Part shown: one piece after another, positions 1-8,112 of the stretch
How positions within the stretch are numbered: the stretch's first letter is position 1
Layout: the number at the start of each line of letters is the position of its first letter
Assembly (NCBI GenBank): GCA_963828705.1
Contig: CAWHGA010000054.1
Location: 74,358 to 138,357, forward strand
Direction: 5' to 3'
DNA length: 64,000 bases
Source: CAWDJT01 sp963828705
GTDB lineage: Bacteria; Desulfobacterota; Syntrophobacteria; Syntrophobacterales; Syntrophobacteraceae
Position numbers and translations under genes: made by a program
The notes under the pieces: model-generated
What the model saw: only the letters and a program-made list of their open reading frames with translations
The model's database searches: none
What the model was told of the DNA's origin: nothing

Positions 1-31
1 AAAACGATTCAAAAAAACATGGGTGATGCCC

Positions 32-59
32 TTGACAGAGATCCTAAAAATGATATGGT
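32..59 (+). promoter_or_regulatory. Sigma-70-type promoter for the riboswitch/HDOD transcript
   Basis: A consensus -35 TTGACA (32-37) is followed 16 bases later by TATGGT (54-59). Transcription would start near position 66 and read through the c-di-GMP riboswitch into the HDOD gene. The -35 match is perfect and the -10 is one of the better ones in the window. No activator site is evident. This is read by eye, not scored. Confidence 0.6.
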
Positions 60-104
60 GTCAATGAGAGCTTAAGGCTTGATCCTCAGCACCTTGGGCG
101 CTCG

Positions 105-196
105 CACTTGAAAAGGGCAAACCATCCGAAAGGGTGGGACGCAAAGCCACTGGCCTAAGTCAGTACGGATAAGGTCGCAGGGCTGCCGGGTGGACC
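105..196 (+). promoter_or_regulatory. Cyclic-di-GMP-I (GEMM-I) riboswitch
   Basis: The segment has the hallmarks of the GEMM-I aptamer: the AGGGCAAACC block at 114-123, a first hairpin CCATCC-GAAA-GGGTGG with a GNRA tetraloop, the GGGACGCAAAGCC block, the TGGCCTAAG tetraloop-receptor segment, and the closing GGTCGCAGGGCTGCC strand. The base aligned to ligand-contacting G20 of the Vibrio Vc2 aptamer is G (116). That favours c-di-GMP over the cGAMP-selective variants of Geobacter, which carry A there. The regulated gene is the HDOD protein about 175 bases downstream. No U-tract terminator is obvious before the start codon, so the mode of control (translational or other) is unclear. Confidence 0.92.
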
Positions 197-369
197 AATC
201 AGCAGGTTGAGTTATGCCTTCCCACGTGACGCAATTCGCCCCTTCTGAGTGTCCACTTTTCTTCCCTGGGAACCCCTTCGGTTCAGTTCCGGACCTGGTT
301 CAATATGGCACCAAGTGCACATATGTTATGCTGCCTCTATGCACTCAGGCGTCACGGATGGAGGGTCAC

Positions 370-1260
370 ATGCTCAAATCACCCAGCAAAAACGAAATCG
401 AAATGCGCCGGTATGAACTCCTGCTGGAGGACATTCTGGCCACAGCTGAGAAGCTCCCACCATTCCCCGATATCATTTGGAAGGTCATGCCACTGATCCA
501 GAGAATGGCACCCGTAAGTGAAATCGAAGCGGTGATCAAGTATGACCAAGCCATCACGGCGCGGATTCTTGCTCTAAGTCAGTCCGCCTTCTATGGACGC
601 CGATATGGAATCACTACTTTGCGGGATGCCATCATTGTGTTGGGCGGTCAAACCTTGCTGCAGGTCGTCATGACAGCCTGTGCCGCTCGGTACTTCCAGG
701 CCCGCATTTCCGGCTATGATGTGCGCGAGGGCAGATTGTGGAAGCATTCGGTGGCGGCCGCCCTGATGGCGGAAATGCTGGCCAAGCACCGCAAGCAGCG
801 CAGATCGCTCACAATCTTCACCGCTGCGTTGTTGCACGACATTGGCAAAACCGTCCTGGATCTTTATTTCAAAATCCATGTTCACGCCACGTTGAGTGAA
901 ATCAGCGAAGAAGGCATGGACATCCTCGACGCTGAACGGGCCGCTCTGGGGATCGACCATCAGAAGCTGGGTGAAATCATTGCTTCCCGTTGGCGGTTTC
1001 CACCCGAAGTGGCAGCAGCCATTGGCTATCACCATACACCGTTAAAGATCACCGACCATCGAGAGATTGCAGCCACGGTGTACATGGCCGATCGCCTGGT
1101 GAAACGTCTTGACATCCCCACTGAAGAAGGTGAGTCCGTGGGCGTCGAGCACGACCCGGTCTTTCAAGAACGGGGGATCACACCGGCCTTGGCGGAAGGA
1201 CTCCAACAACAGGTCGTGGATGCTTTGGAGGGGATCAAGGACTTCCTGCACAGCGTTTGA
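370..1260 (+). CDS. HDOD domain signalling protein
   Basis: A 296-residue cytosolic protein with an HDOD domain over most of its length (about residues 20-220). This HD-related, generally non-catalytic fold is used in bacterial signal transduction, chemotaxis and motility control. An HD pair is seen at residues 156-157 within the motif HDIGKTVLD. I chose ATG 370 because GGAGGG lies 4-5 bases ahead; the frame is open further upstream to 214 but those residues match nothing. The gene sits behind a c-di-GMP riboswitch, so its level should follow c-di-GMP, and the next gene is a diguanylate cyclase. No EAL, GGDEF or receiver domain is attached. Family is clear, specific role is not. Confidence 0.88.
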   Translation: MLKSPSKNEIEMRRYELLLEDILATAEKLPPFPDIIWKVMPLIQRMAPVSEIEAVIKYDQAITARILALSQSAFYGRRYGITTLRDAIIVLGGQTLLQVVMTACAARYFQARISGYDVREGRLWKHSVAAALMAEMLAKHRKQRRSLTIFTAALLHDIGKTVLDLYFKIHVHATLSEISEEGMDILDAERAALGIDHQKLGEIIASRWRFPPEVAAAIGYHHTPLKITDHREIAATVYMADRLVKRLDIPTEEGESVGVEHDPVFQERGITPALAEGLQQQVVDALEGIKDFLHSV

Positions 1261-1489
1261 CCGGTCCGATTCGCGTCCCATAAATGGATGCTTTGATGCC
1301 GGCAGTGCAAAGCACGGGCAGGGCCAGTTTGAGGGCAAAACGCGGTGGTCAAATCTTGATGCGTTCCTCCCTGCCCTAACCACGCCATGCAGCATTTCGG
1401 CAAAGACCCGGAGATGGAATATGGATAACCTACCAGCAGAAAGTCCTCAAAAGACCCGTCTGAAGGAAGCGGGATTCCCGCGCTAGCTT

Positions 1490-1655
1490 TCACTGGCCGT
1501 TGGCTTGAAGTGCGATGCGGAAACCCAGGACCTCCCTGCACAGTCCATTGCGAAAGCACGGCCCACAGCAAACCCCAATCCAGCCAGGTCCGTACTCTCC
1601 ACCGGGCATCGGCGTAGTATCGACCGCCATACCCGTTATAGCCCGCCATCAGACC
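1490..1655 (-). pseudogene. Possible C-terminal remnant of a formylglycine-generating-enzyme-like protein
   Basis: Read on the minus strand across two frames, this stretch gives fragments such as YYADARWRV and, about 35 residues later, LGFRIAL before a stop at 1490-1492. Sulfatase-modifying-factor (FGE) domains end with a W-R-V-(L)-R-G-G-S-W segment followed by a GFR(L/I)A motif at similar spacing. The match is short, broken by a frame change, and has no start. Treat it as a hint only; it may be chance. Confidence 0.22.
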
Positions 1656-1878
1656 TCACAGATCCTCCTGATATAATGGCATATTGCGGTCGTCTTACAC
1701 CGCATGATATGATCTTGATTGCTTTGATTTCGGGTTCACTCTGGATTTGGTATGAAACGAGACCATTTGGGTTACGCCTTTGCTTGGTCGAGGCAGCCCG
1801 GAGGAGTGCATCGCCAGCCGCACGTATGGCACTCACGGGAGCGGCCATGATGACTGCAGGCGCTTCCTGAGTCAGATA

Positions 1879-2110
1879 CCTCCGGCAAAGCCGGAGGCTT
1901 GAAAGTGTTAGCCCCTCAAAGGGGCTTGAAGCATCTCGCGGAGACATCAGTACTGGGTGCTCGCTCCTTGTGGTACTCTCCAGATGTCGACTCTAACCTG
2001 TGCGACTCTTGGTTTTATGTGGCATTCCTCGAAGGGTATGCCATTCTGGACCCCCAAAGACGTACTCCCGGAAATGTCAGACTCTGGGAGTCCCCCGGCA
2101 GAGCCGGGGG
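1879..2110 (+). mobile_element. Palindrome-bounded remnant, probably IS200/IS605-derived (PATE-like)
   Basis: The element is framed by two strong hairpins: CCTCCGGC-AAA-GCCGGAGG at 1879-1897 and CCCCCGGC-AGA-GCCGGGGG at 2092-2110. A third hairpin, GCCCC-TCAAA-GGGGC (1911-1925), follows the first within the phrase GGCTTGAAAGTGTTAGCC. IS200/IS605 elements carry subterminal hairpins of this kind, and their tnpB 3' ends (the guide-RNA scaffold) finish in a GC-rich hairpin very like the second one. No transposase or tnpB remains in the 232 bases, so this would be a non-autonomous deletion derivative. Assignment is by pattern memory; no family member was aligned. Confidence 0.45.
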
Positions 2111-2270
2111 TTTACCCAAGTGAAATCAATTCCATCGGTTTTTGACGGCAGGGGCTGTTCCGTGCAGGCTGTTGGGTATCTGCCCCAGATCCGTGCAAGG
2201 CCTATCAGTGAGATCCCTCTGACAATGGATGATAGGGTTCCGTGGCAGGCCGGAAGGAGAATGATGTCCA

Positions 2271-5027
2271 ATGATGGACCTGGAGCGGGCCGTCTATCGC
2301 GCACTTAGTGAGCAAGTCGCGCTTGGCATTCTGACCACCGATGCCGAGTTCCACATCCGCAGTTGGAATCGTTGGCTGGAAATCCATAGCGGACTGAGTT
2401 CGGCCCAAATCCTGGGGTGCCATTTGTTTGCAGCTTTTCCCGATCTTGCTATCCGCGAGCTGGACCGATGCTACCATGAAGCCGTGGCTGGCCGCGCGGT
2501 CTTTGTGGCCCAACGGCTGCACCGCTACCTATTGCCCATACCAACGCCGATGGCCGATTCCGGATTGGACTTCATGCAGCAGAACGCCCGCATCACCCCT
2601 CTGGTGGAGGGTGATCAGGTCGTGGGCACCGTTACCGTCATCGAAGACGTTACGGAACGGGTGGTCCGAGAAGTGGAGTTGCAGGATCACATGGCCAAAC
2701 TCAATGTAGTAGAAGAAACCCTGCGCCAAAGCGAAGCTCATTTTCGCTCGATCCTCGAACACACCTCCGACATCACCTGCATCCTCGATGCTGAAGGAAC
2801 TCTGCACTATGTAAGTCCCTCTCTGGAACGGAACCTTGGCTACCAGCCCAAGGAATGGGTGGGCCGTAATGTCTTTCATCTCATTCACGCTGACGATCTC
2901 CCGATTGTTCTCAAGAGCCTTCAAGGAAGCATTGCGCCTAAAGAGCGCCCAATCCCGGTGCAGCTCCGCATCCGTCATCGTGATGGCACCTGGCGCATGC
3001 ACGAAGCCACTGGAAGAGGTGTGCCAGTTGCCTCAGGCAGCCGGAGAGTGGTCATCAGCACCCGTGACATTTCGGTGCGCAAGGAGACGGAGCGGGCTTT
3101 GGCGCACGAAGTGACGGTCAACGCCGCCTTAGCACAACTTTCTACCGCATTGCTTTCAGAGGCTTCAATTGAAGACATATCCCGCGACCTCCTGGCCCAA
3201 GCACAACAACTTACCGAGAGCCCCCAGGGGTTTGTGGGTTACATCGACCCACAATCAGGGCTGTTGGTCTCGGCTACTATGACCGACGGCATTCTAGAGA
3301 ATTGCAGTGTTGCCGACAAGAAAACCATCTTTTCAAAATGCGATGGGCTATGGACATGGGTGATCAATCATCGCCAGCCGTTGTTGACCAACCAGCCGAT
3401 GGCCGACCCCAGATCGGCAAAGATGCCCCCCGGTCACATGCCTATCCAGCGTTTCCTGTCCGTACCCGCAGTGATGGGTGACACTCTCGTGGGGCTGATT
3501 TCACTTGCCAATTCTCCCCGGGACTACACGGAACATGACGAAGCGGTGGTGAGACGGCTCGCGACCATCTGCGCCATCGCCTTCAAGAACCGGCAGGCAA
3601 AGGCCTGCCTTGACGAGGAGCGCAATTTTGTCACGGCCGTGTTGGATACAGCGGGCGCCTTGGTGGTGGTGTTGGACCGCGACGGTCACATCGAACGCTT
3701 CAACCGCGCCTGTGAATCAATTACCGGCTATTCCTTTGAGGAAGTACGAGGGAAGCTGGTTTGGGACGTGTTTGCGCTGCCGGAGGAAAAGAACCAGGTA
3801 ATGGCCGCTGTTCAGCAAATCCAGATTGGACAACCGATTCACGAGGTCGAACACCACTGGATTGCCAAGAGCGGTGAACAGCGCCTGATTGCCTGGTCCA
3901 ATACCGTCCTGCTGGACGATACCGGCCTGGTCCGGCACATCATCGGCACCGGTATCGACGTTACCGAACGTCGCAAAGCCGAACAGGCACTCCAGACCTC
4001 CACGGAGAAGCTGACCGCATGGGTCAACGAACTGGAGATGCGCAATCGCGACATCACCCTGCTCAACGAAATGACCGACCTGCTGCAAACTTGTATCGAT
4101 GCACAAGAAGCCTATGCAGTCACAGCACGCTCCCTTCCGCAGATTTTTGCCAATGAATCAGGCGCTCTCTACGTGCTGAGCGACTCCCATAATTTTCTGG
4201 AGGCCGTTGCCACTTGGGGCGATGCCGCGAGGATGGAAAAGGTGTTTCGTCCACAGGAATGCTGGGCTCTTCGGCGTGGACGATTGCATGTGGTGGAGCC
4301 GCCAGGGATGGGGCTGCAGTGCATCCATGTGGATTCGAACATTGGGGTTGGTTACCTGTGCATGCCGATGATGGCGCAAGGCGAGGCGGTGGGACTGTTG
4401 CATCTGGCCGGCAGTTCATCATCCGCGAAACTTACCGAAGCCAAACAAGGTCTGGCGGTGACCGTTACTGAGCACATCGCCTTAGCGCTCGCCAACCTCA
4501 AGCTACGCGAAACCCTGCGTAATCAGTCGGTGCGAGATCCCCTAACGGGTCTTTTTAATCGACGTTACATGGAGGAATCCCTGGAGCGCGAATTCAGCCG
4601 TGCCAGCCGCAATCAACGCGCCCTAGGCGTGATCATGATCGATATCGATCATTTCAAGCATTTCAACGACGCCTTCGGCCACGAAGCGGGAGACACCCTG
4701 CTGCGTGAATTGGGCAGCTTCCTGCAAGCCGGTATTCGCGAGGGGGACATCGCCTGTCGCTACGGCGGCGAGGAGTTCCTCTTGATCCTGCCGGAGGTGA
4801 CCCTCCCGGCGATGATTCAACGTGCTGAACAAATGCGTGAAGATTTCAAACGAAAGACGATCAGATATAGCGGCCAGTCTCTTGGAAGCGTCACATTGTC
4901 GTTTGGTGCAGCGATGTTTCCATTGCACGCTGCAACCGCCAACGCATTGTTGCGCAAGGCTGACCAGGCACTCTATCGTGCCAAAGAAGCTGGCCGCGAC
5001 CGGGTAGAAACGGTCCCCGAGGATTGA
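2271..5027 (+). CDS. Multi-sensor diguanylate cyclase (PAS-PAS-GAF-PAS-GAF-GGDEF)
   Basis: A 918-residue cytosolic signalling protein expected to make c-di-GMP from two GTP. Reading along it: PAS about 10-125, PAS about 155-275, GAF about 285-445, PAS about 455-575, GAF about 605-745, GGDEF about 750-915. The active-site loop is GGEEF at 832-836, a functional variant. REGD at 823-826, five residues before it, fits the RxxD product-inhibition site, so feedback control is likely. No membrane segment is apparent. The start ATG 2271 has AAGGAG about 11 bases ahead. It lies between an HDOD gene under c-di-GMP riboswitch control and a PilZ protein on the other strand, so source and readers of the messenger are neighbours. 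The input ligands cannot be told. Confidence 0.93.
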   Translation: MMDLERAVYRALSEQVALGILTTDAEFHIRSWNRWLEIHSGLSSAQILGCHLFAAFPDLAIRELDRCYHEAVAGRAVFVAQRLHRYLLPIPTPMADSGLDFMQQNARITPLVEGDQVVGTVTVIEDVTERVVREVELQDHMAKLNVVEETLRQSEAHFRSILEHTSDITCILDAEGTLHYVSPSLERNLGYQPKEWVGRNVFHLIHADDLPIVLKSLQGSIAPKERPIPVQLRIRHRDGTWRMHEATGRGVPVASGSRRVVISTRDISVRKETERALAHEVTVNAALAQLSTALLSEASIEDISRDLLAQAQQLTESPQGFVGYIDPQSGLLVSATMTDGILENCSVADKKTIFSKCDGLWTWVINHRQPLLTNQPMADPRSAKMPPGHMPIQRFLSVPAVMGDTLVGLISLANSPRDYTEHDEAVVRRLATICAIAFKNRQAKACLDEERNFVTAVLDTAGALVVVLDRDGHIERFNRACESITGYSFEEVRGKLVWDVFALPEEKNQVMAAVQQIQIGQPIHEVEHHWIAKSGEQRLIAWSNTVLLDDTGLVRHIIGTGIDVTERRKAEQALQTSTEKLTAWVNELEMRNRDITLLNEMTDLLQTCIDAQEAYAVTARSLPQIFANESGALYVLSDSHNFLEAVATWGDAARMEKVFRPQECWALRRGRLHVVEPPGMGLQCIHVDSNIGVGYLCMPMMAQGEAVGLLHLAGSSSSAKLTEAKQGLAVTVTEHIALALANLKLRETLRNQSVRDPLTGLFNRRYMEESLEREFSRASRNQRALGVIMIDIDHFKHFNDAFGHEAGDTLLRELGSFLQAGIREGDIACRYGGEEFLLILPEVTLPAMIQRAEQMREDFKRKTIRYSGQSLGSVTLSFGAAMFPLHAATANALLRKADQALYRAKEAGRDRVETVPED

Positions 5028-5108
5028 TCTCGGCAGATCGGGTTCGATTCAACCGTTACGCGTGGCCTTGAGATCGCGCAGCCTTAAGAGAACGACACCC
5101 CAGGGCAA

Positions 5109-5742
5109 TCAGCGGTAAGATAGTACCTTGCCTACGAAACCATCGATGGCTTCCCGCAATGAATCGGAAGGCTGCTCAAAACTGACGCCCAGTGTCATTC
5201 GATGGATGTCCAGAGTCAGGTTCTTGATTATGCCGGGCGCCTTTAGCGGAGTGACCGCATTGCTCAGCTGAAAGGTCAGGGTCACCGATTCATCCATCTG
5301 GACCTGCGGCATTCCTTGTCTTGGTGTACTCTCCACAACGAATTTGCAGCCATCCGCACTGATATCCAAGATGAACCCCTGGTAATCGATCTCACCAATG
5401 GCTATTACCACCGAAACAAAACAGTCGACTCGTTCCGCTTTGCGGAGATTCAGTATTTCAAAAGAGCTCGGGATAGGTAAGGAACGCCAGGGGCGCAGGT
5501 TTGATCACGTGATTCAGGACGATGCAGTAAAACCCGTAAACGGTGCCGGCATAGACACAGCGCACAGTAGCGCGATTGCCTTCATGAAGCCTGTTGAGGA
5601 CACCAGATATGATCGGAACTCGAACCAACAGGTACTGATCCGTTTCCAACCCCACCAACTGACATTTCAGACTCACACTCATCCCCGCCAGTTGGATCTG
5701 CATCTGAGCTCCCAGACCAATGCTGAAACTCTTAACCTGCAT
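5109..5742 (-). CDS. PilZ domain c-di-GMP-binding protein (YcgR-like, frameshifted)
   Basis: The N-terminal half (from 5742) looks like the flagellar-brake PilZN/YcgR domain and ends in YPELF. The C-terminal half is a PilZ domain with the RKAER (RxxxR) and DISADG (DxSxxG) c-di-GMP-binding motifs. The two halves are in different frames: the first stops at TGA 5458-5460, next to an AAAA run at 5460-5463. Dropping one base gives a continuous YPELF-E-ILNLRKAER, the junction expected in the family, so the break is probably a sequence error. Start ATG 5742 has only a weak GAGG ahead. It should act as a c-di-GMP effector on flagella or another surface system; it follows the diguanylate cyclase convergently. 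Confidence 0.8.
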
Positions 5743-5876
5743 CTGCTTTCATCGCCTCACTGTCTATAGTAAGGAAGCTTTGTTCAACGGACGCTTCCTG
5801 TTTCAGCAGGGAAGAACGCCAAGGACGGTAGCCTCTGGAGTGGCGACCTATCCCTGGCACAAATAGGAGTAAGCCC

Positions 5877-6083
5877 TCATCCGATGACGTTTTCGCCAAG
5901 GCGTGCTGCCCCCCGCGACAGCACCTCCGCCATCGCCAGGTTTTGTTCTTGGGCCACCAGCTTACCCATGGATCGATAATGATTTGGACTGTGAGCGAGA
6001 ATGAGCAGCTGGTGACCACCGTCGTATCGAACTTTGTTGCCAAGCAGACAAGAACTGATTCCAACCTTTATGTGTCAATCCAT
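5877..6083 (-). pseudogene. Internally deleted DUF523/DUF1722 (YbbK-YbgA) remnant
   Basis: On the minus strand the phrase GISSCLLGNKVRYDGGH, the start of DUF523 (YbbK), runs directly in frame into QLLILAHSPNHYRSMGKLVA, the start of DUF1722 (YbgA). In intact fusions these two segments are more than 100 residues apart. The middle has therefore been deleted, the frame ends at TGA 5877-5879, and the rest of YbgA is absent. At the 5' end ATG GAT is followed by an in-frame TGA (6075-6077). This is true decay rather than an indel error, because conserved residues on both sides of the deletion stay in frame. The intact protein is linked to tRNA/DNA-repair contexts, with no firm role. Confidence 0.7.
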
Positions 6084-6136
6084 AGCCGCAGGCACCCGAT
6101 TCCGACACTTCAACACCACGATCCCCTTCCATCAGG

Positions 6137-6478
6137 TCACGAGTTCCCGAAGGATTTGTTCGCAGGGCGCCGCTCCGGCACATAGACATGGGGAATCTGT
6201 TCCTCATTCCATTCTTGGGACACATACAGACTACAGTAACAGCTGCCGTATTCGGCAACATCAGAGGCTCGATACACGCAGGGACAGATGATGTCCTGGT
6301 CTTTCTCCCGATTCCCCTTGGCGAGCCGGCAGGGGCAACTCATGTAGCCGTAACGTTCCTTGTTGGTGAGCAGTCCATCCAGCAACTCAAGCACCAGTTC
6401 CTTGTCATTACTAAAGAAATACCCTTTTTTCTCCTGGGTTTCCCGGAGCATCTCATAGAGCTTGAATTTGTCCATCAC
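6137..6478 (-). CDS. Ferredoxin-thioredoxin reductase catalytic subunit-like protein
   Basis: A 113-residue Fe-S/disulfide protein with three paired-cysteine motifs, CPC (about 48-50), CPC (about 65-67) and CYC (about 80-82). These match the CPC...CPC...CHC signature of the catalytic chain of ferredoxin-thioredoxin reductase. The spacings (14 and 12 residues) differ from plastid FTR (16 and 8) and fit the version found in non-photosynthetic anaerobes. It would pass electrons from ferredoxin to a disulfide substrate. Its ATG overlaps the stop of the upstream glutaredoxin by four bases, so the two are co-translated and glutaredoxin is the likely partner. No variable subunit gene is nearby. Confidence 0.85.
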   Translation of the reverse strand: MMDKFKLYEMLRETQEKKGYFFSNDKELVLELLDGLLTNKERYGYMSCPCRLAKGNREKDQDIICPCVYRASDVAEYGSCYCSLYVSQEWNEEQIPHVYVPERRPANKSFGNS

Positions 6479-6728
6479 TGGTTAAGCGCCTCCTTGATCT
6501 CCTTCTCACGATATCCAACTATAATCTTATCGCCAATAACAATGGTCGGAAACGAACAATCCGGATTTAGCTTCTTGACCTCTTCTAGAATGCTTGACTG
6601 AGCATCGCCATCAAGTTTGTCGACATCGATACATTCAAACTGAACGCCACAGTCGTGAGCAGTTTCTTGGTGCTCTTGCAATGACCACAGGTACTCAGTG
6701 TGTAGATCTTGACTGAACATTCATCCAT
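6475..6728 (-). CDS. Glutaredoxin-like protein (CGHC; frameshifted)
   Basis: A small thioredoxin-fold protein of about 84 residues. From ATG 6728, seven bases after GGAGG, the frame reads KIYTLSTCGHCKSTKKLL, which carries the CGHC redox centre after the first beta strand. The frame then breaks near 6653-6657. The next frame continues DCGVQFECIDVD and later FPTIVIGDKIIVGY, the cis-proline region of glutaredoxins. Restoring one base gives KKLL-x-DCGVQFECIDVD, as expected of the family. It overlaps the ferredoxin-thioredoxin reductase gene, which suggests a ferredoxin to FTR to glutaredoxin relay. Confidence 0.8.
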
Positions 6729-6767
6729 AAACAGCCTCCAATTAGTGTTGGTCCAGACATTGGCAAA

Positions 6768-7387
6768 TTAGCCGGAGATCATTCCACCACCCAGACCGTA
6801 CAATCCCTGAGCTTCCCGCACGATTTTGTTGGACACGCTGCCGAAAAGAAACTCATCTCGATCGTTCGTGATCCGTGTCCAGGTTATGGATAAAGTCGAT
6901 AATAGCGAACGCCCTGAATCTTATCAGGGATGCGCACAGGGTTCCCAACCCGATCGCAGATCGTGAAGCCTTGCATGAAATGGGGATGTTTATGAATTTT
7001 GTCGAGGATGCGAGATTCTTTGAAGGGACTGCGAAAGCAACGGATCTGCTGTTCTCCGATTCGCATCAGGAAGGATTCGTGAAATACCAGTTTGATGACT
7101 TTGGCTTGGCCGGTTTCCAGGTCAAGGGCTTTCTTTACCCAAAACTTGGGTTCGCCGTCTAAACCAAAGCGGCCCTCAATTTCCTCTCCGCGGATAAGAT
7201 AAAACCGACCATCCAGTTCCAGCACATCCCCGTCCCGGATGCTCATAAATTCGCTGGTATCCGTCACAATCTGCAATTTGGAGGGGTACGCGAGGTGGGT
7301 GAAATGTTGGATTCTCTCTCTGATTTGCTGTTCCGTCATGGCGAGATCCAACTGGAGCGCGGGAAATGGGGCCTCAAAAAACCACAT
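6768..7387 (-). CDS. Conserved hypothetical protein, first gene of the Grx/FTR operon (frameshifted)
   Basis: About 205 residues once two breaks are bridged. The first frame runs from 7387 to 6884. A second continues AIIDFIHNLDTDHE, and a third DEFLFGSVSNKIVREAQGLY to TAA at 6768-6770; breaks lie near 6900 and 6850. I do not recognise the family. The stretch WVKKALDLETGQAKVIKLVF followed by KESRILDKIHKH recalls the N-lobe of a protein kinase (beta-3 lysine, helix-C glutamate). No HRD or DFG motif follows, so catalysis is not supported. The gene starts the operon with glutaredoxin (40 bases downstream) and FTR. A later start, at 7339, is possible, since neither has a clear ribosome-binding site. 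Confidence 0.55.
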
Positions 7388-7674
7388 CTAATTACCTATA
7401 ATAATTGCCAAATAGGCATATCATGAAATTCAAGCTAACGAATTCTGTAACGGGTGTCAAGGCGCAAATGCCAAGACCCGGAGATGGAGCCTCGGGCGGG
7501 TGGAGGACGAATGTTGTTTCGCTCTTCACCGTTTTCGGCTATCATGATTGACTGATAGTATGGACGCTCGGGGTGGCAACGCCAATGGAGAGCGGTTCGA
7601 AGTGAGAGTTTGGCTGATAACGCCGGTGAAATGCTCGATCGATAACGGATTCTCTACTAAGGGAGGATGCTTAT

Positions 7675-8097
7675 ATGGTGGAACGAACCCTATCCATTGT
7701 GAAACCTGATGGAGTGCAAAGAGGACTGATCGGCGATGTGGTGAAGCGTTTTGAATTGGCACAGATACGAATCGTAGCCATGAAGATGATGCACCTGAGC
7801 CAGGACCAGGCCAAGGCCTTCTACGTCGTGCATCAGGAACGGCCGTTTTATGAAAGCCTTACCCAGTTTATGTCTTCCGGTCCCATTGTGGTGATGGTCC
7901 TTGAAGGGGACAATGTGATCCAGAAGAACCGAGACCTGATGGGTGCCACCAACTATAAGGATGCGGCCCCTGATACCATTCGCCACGATTTTGCCAGAGA
8001 CATCGAGAAAAATATCGTCCATGGGTCTGACAGTCCCCAATCTGCTGTCACCGAGATTGGTTTTTTCTTCAATGCGCTCGAAATATGTGGCGCATAG
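7675..8097 (+). CDS. ndk: Nucleoside diphosphate kinase
   Basis: A 140-residue enzyme that transfers the gamma phosphate between nucleoside triphosphates and diphosphates through a phosphohistidine. The start ERTLSIVKPDGV, the central RPFYESL, and NIVHGSDS with the active-site histidine are all present, as is the C-terminal EIGFFF. Length is normal. GGGAGG lies about 9 bases before ATG 7675. The lytic transglycosylase begins 15 bases after its stop, so the two are probably co-transcribed. Confidence 0.98.
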   Translation: MVERTLSIVKPDGVQRGLIGDVVKRFELAQIRIVAMKMMHLSQDQAKAFYVVHQERPFYESLTQFMSSGPIVVMVLEGDNVIQKNRDLMGATNYKDAAPDTIRHDFARDIEKNIVHGSDSPQSAVTEIGFFFNALEICGA

Positions 8098-8112
8098 GGT
8101 GGAGGGAGAGCG

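Larger units (their letters stand above)
1261..2270. other. Long non-coding stretch between the HDOD and GGDEF genes
   Basis: About 1 kb without a convincing gene. It holds the possible FGE-like remnant (1490-1655) and the palindrome-bounded element (1879-2110). Open frames of 60-120 codons occur on both strands but lack ribosome-binding sites and recognisable protein sequence. Confidence 0.6.

Noticed and set aside
105..196. cGAMP-selective (Hypr) GEMM-Ib riboswitch as in Geobacter
   Set aside because: The base aligned to position 20 is G, not A, so the c-di-GMP type is favoured.
5458..5463. Programmed frameshift in the PilZ gene
   Set aside because: Although an A/T run is present, similar breaks in many unrelated genes make sequence error the simpler explanation.
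6075..6077. In-frame TGA near the start of the YbbK/YbgA remnant as a selenocysteine codon
   Set aside because: It lies before the conserved region, homologues have no Cys there, no SECIS-like hairpin follows, and the gene is already broken by a large deletion.
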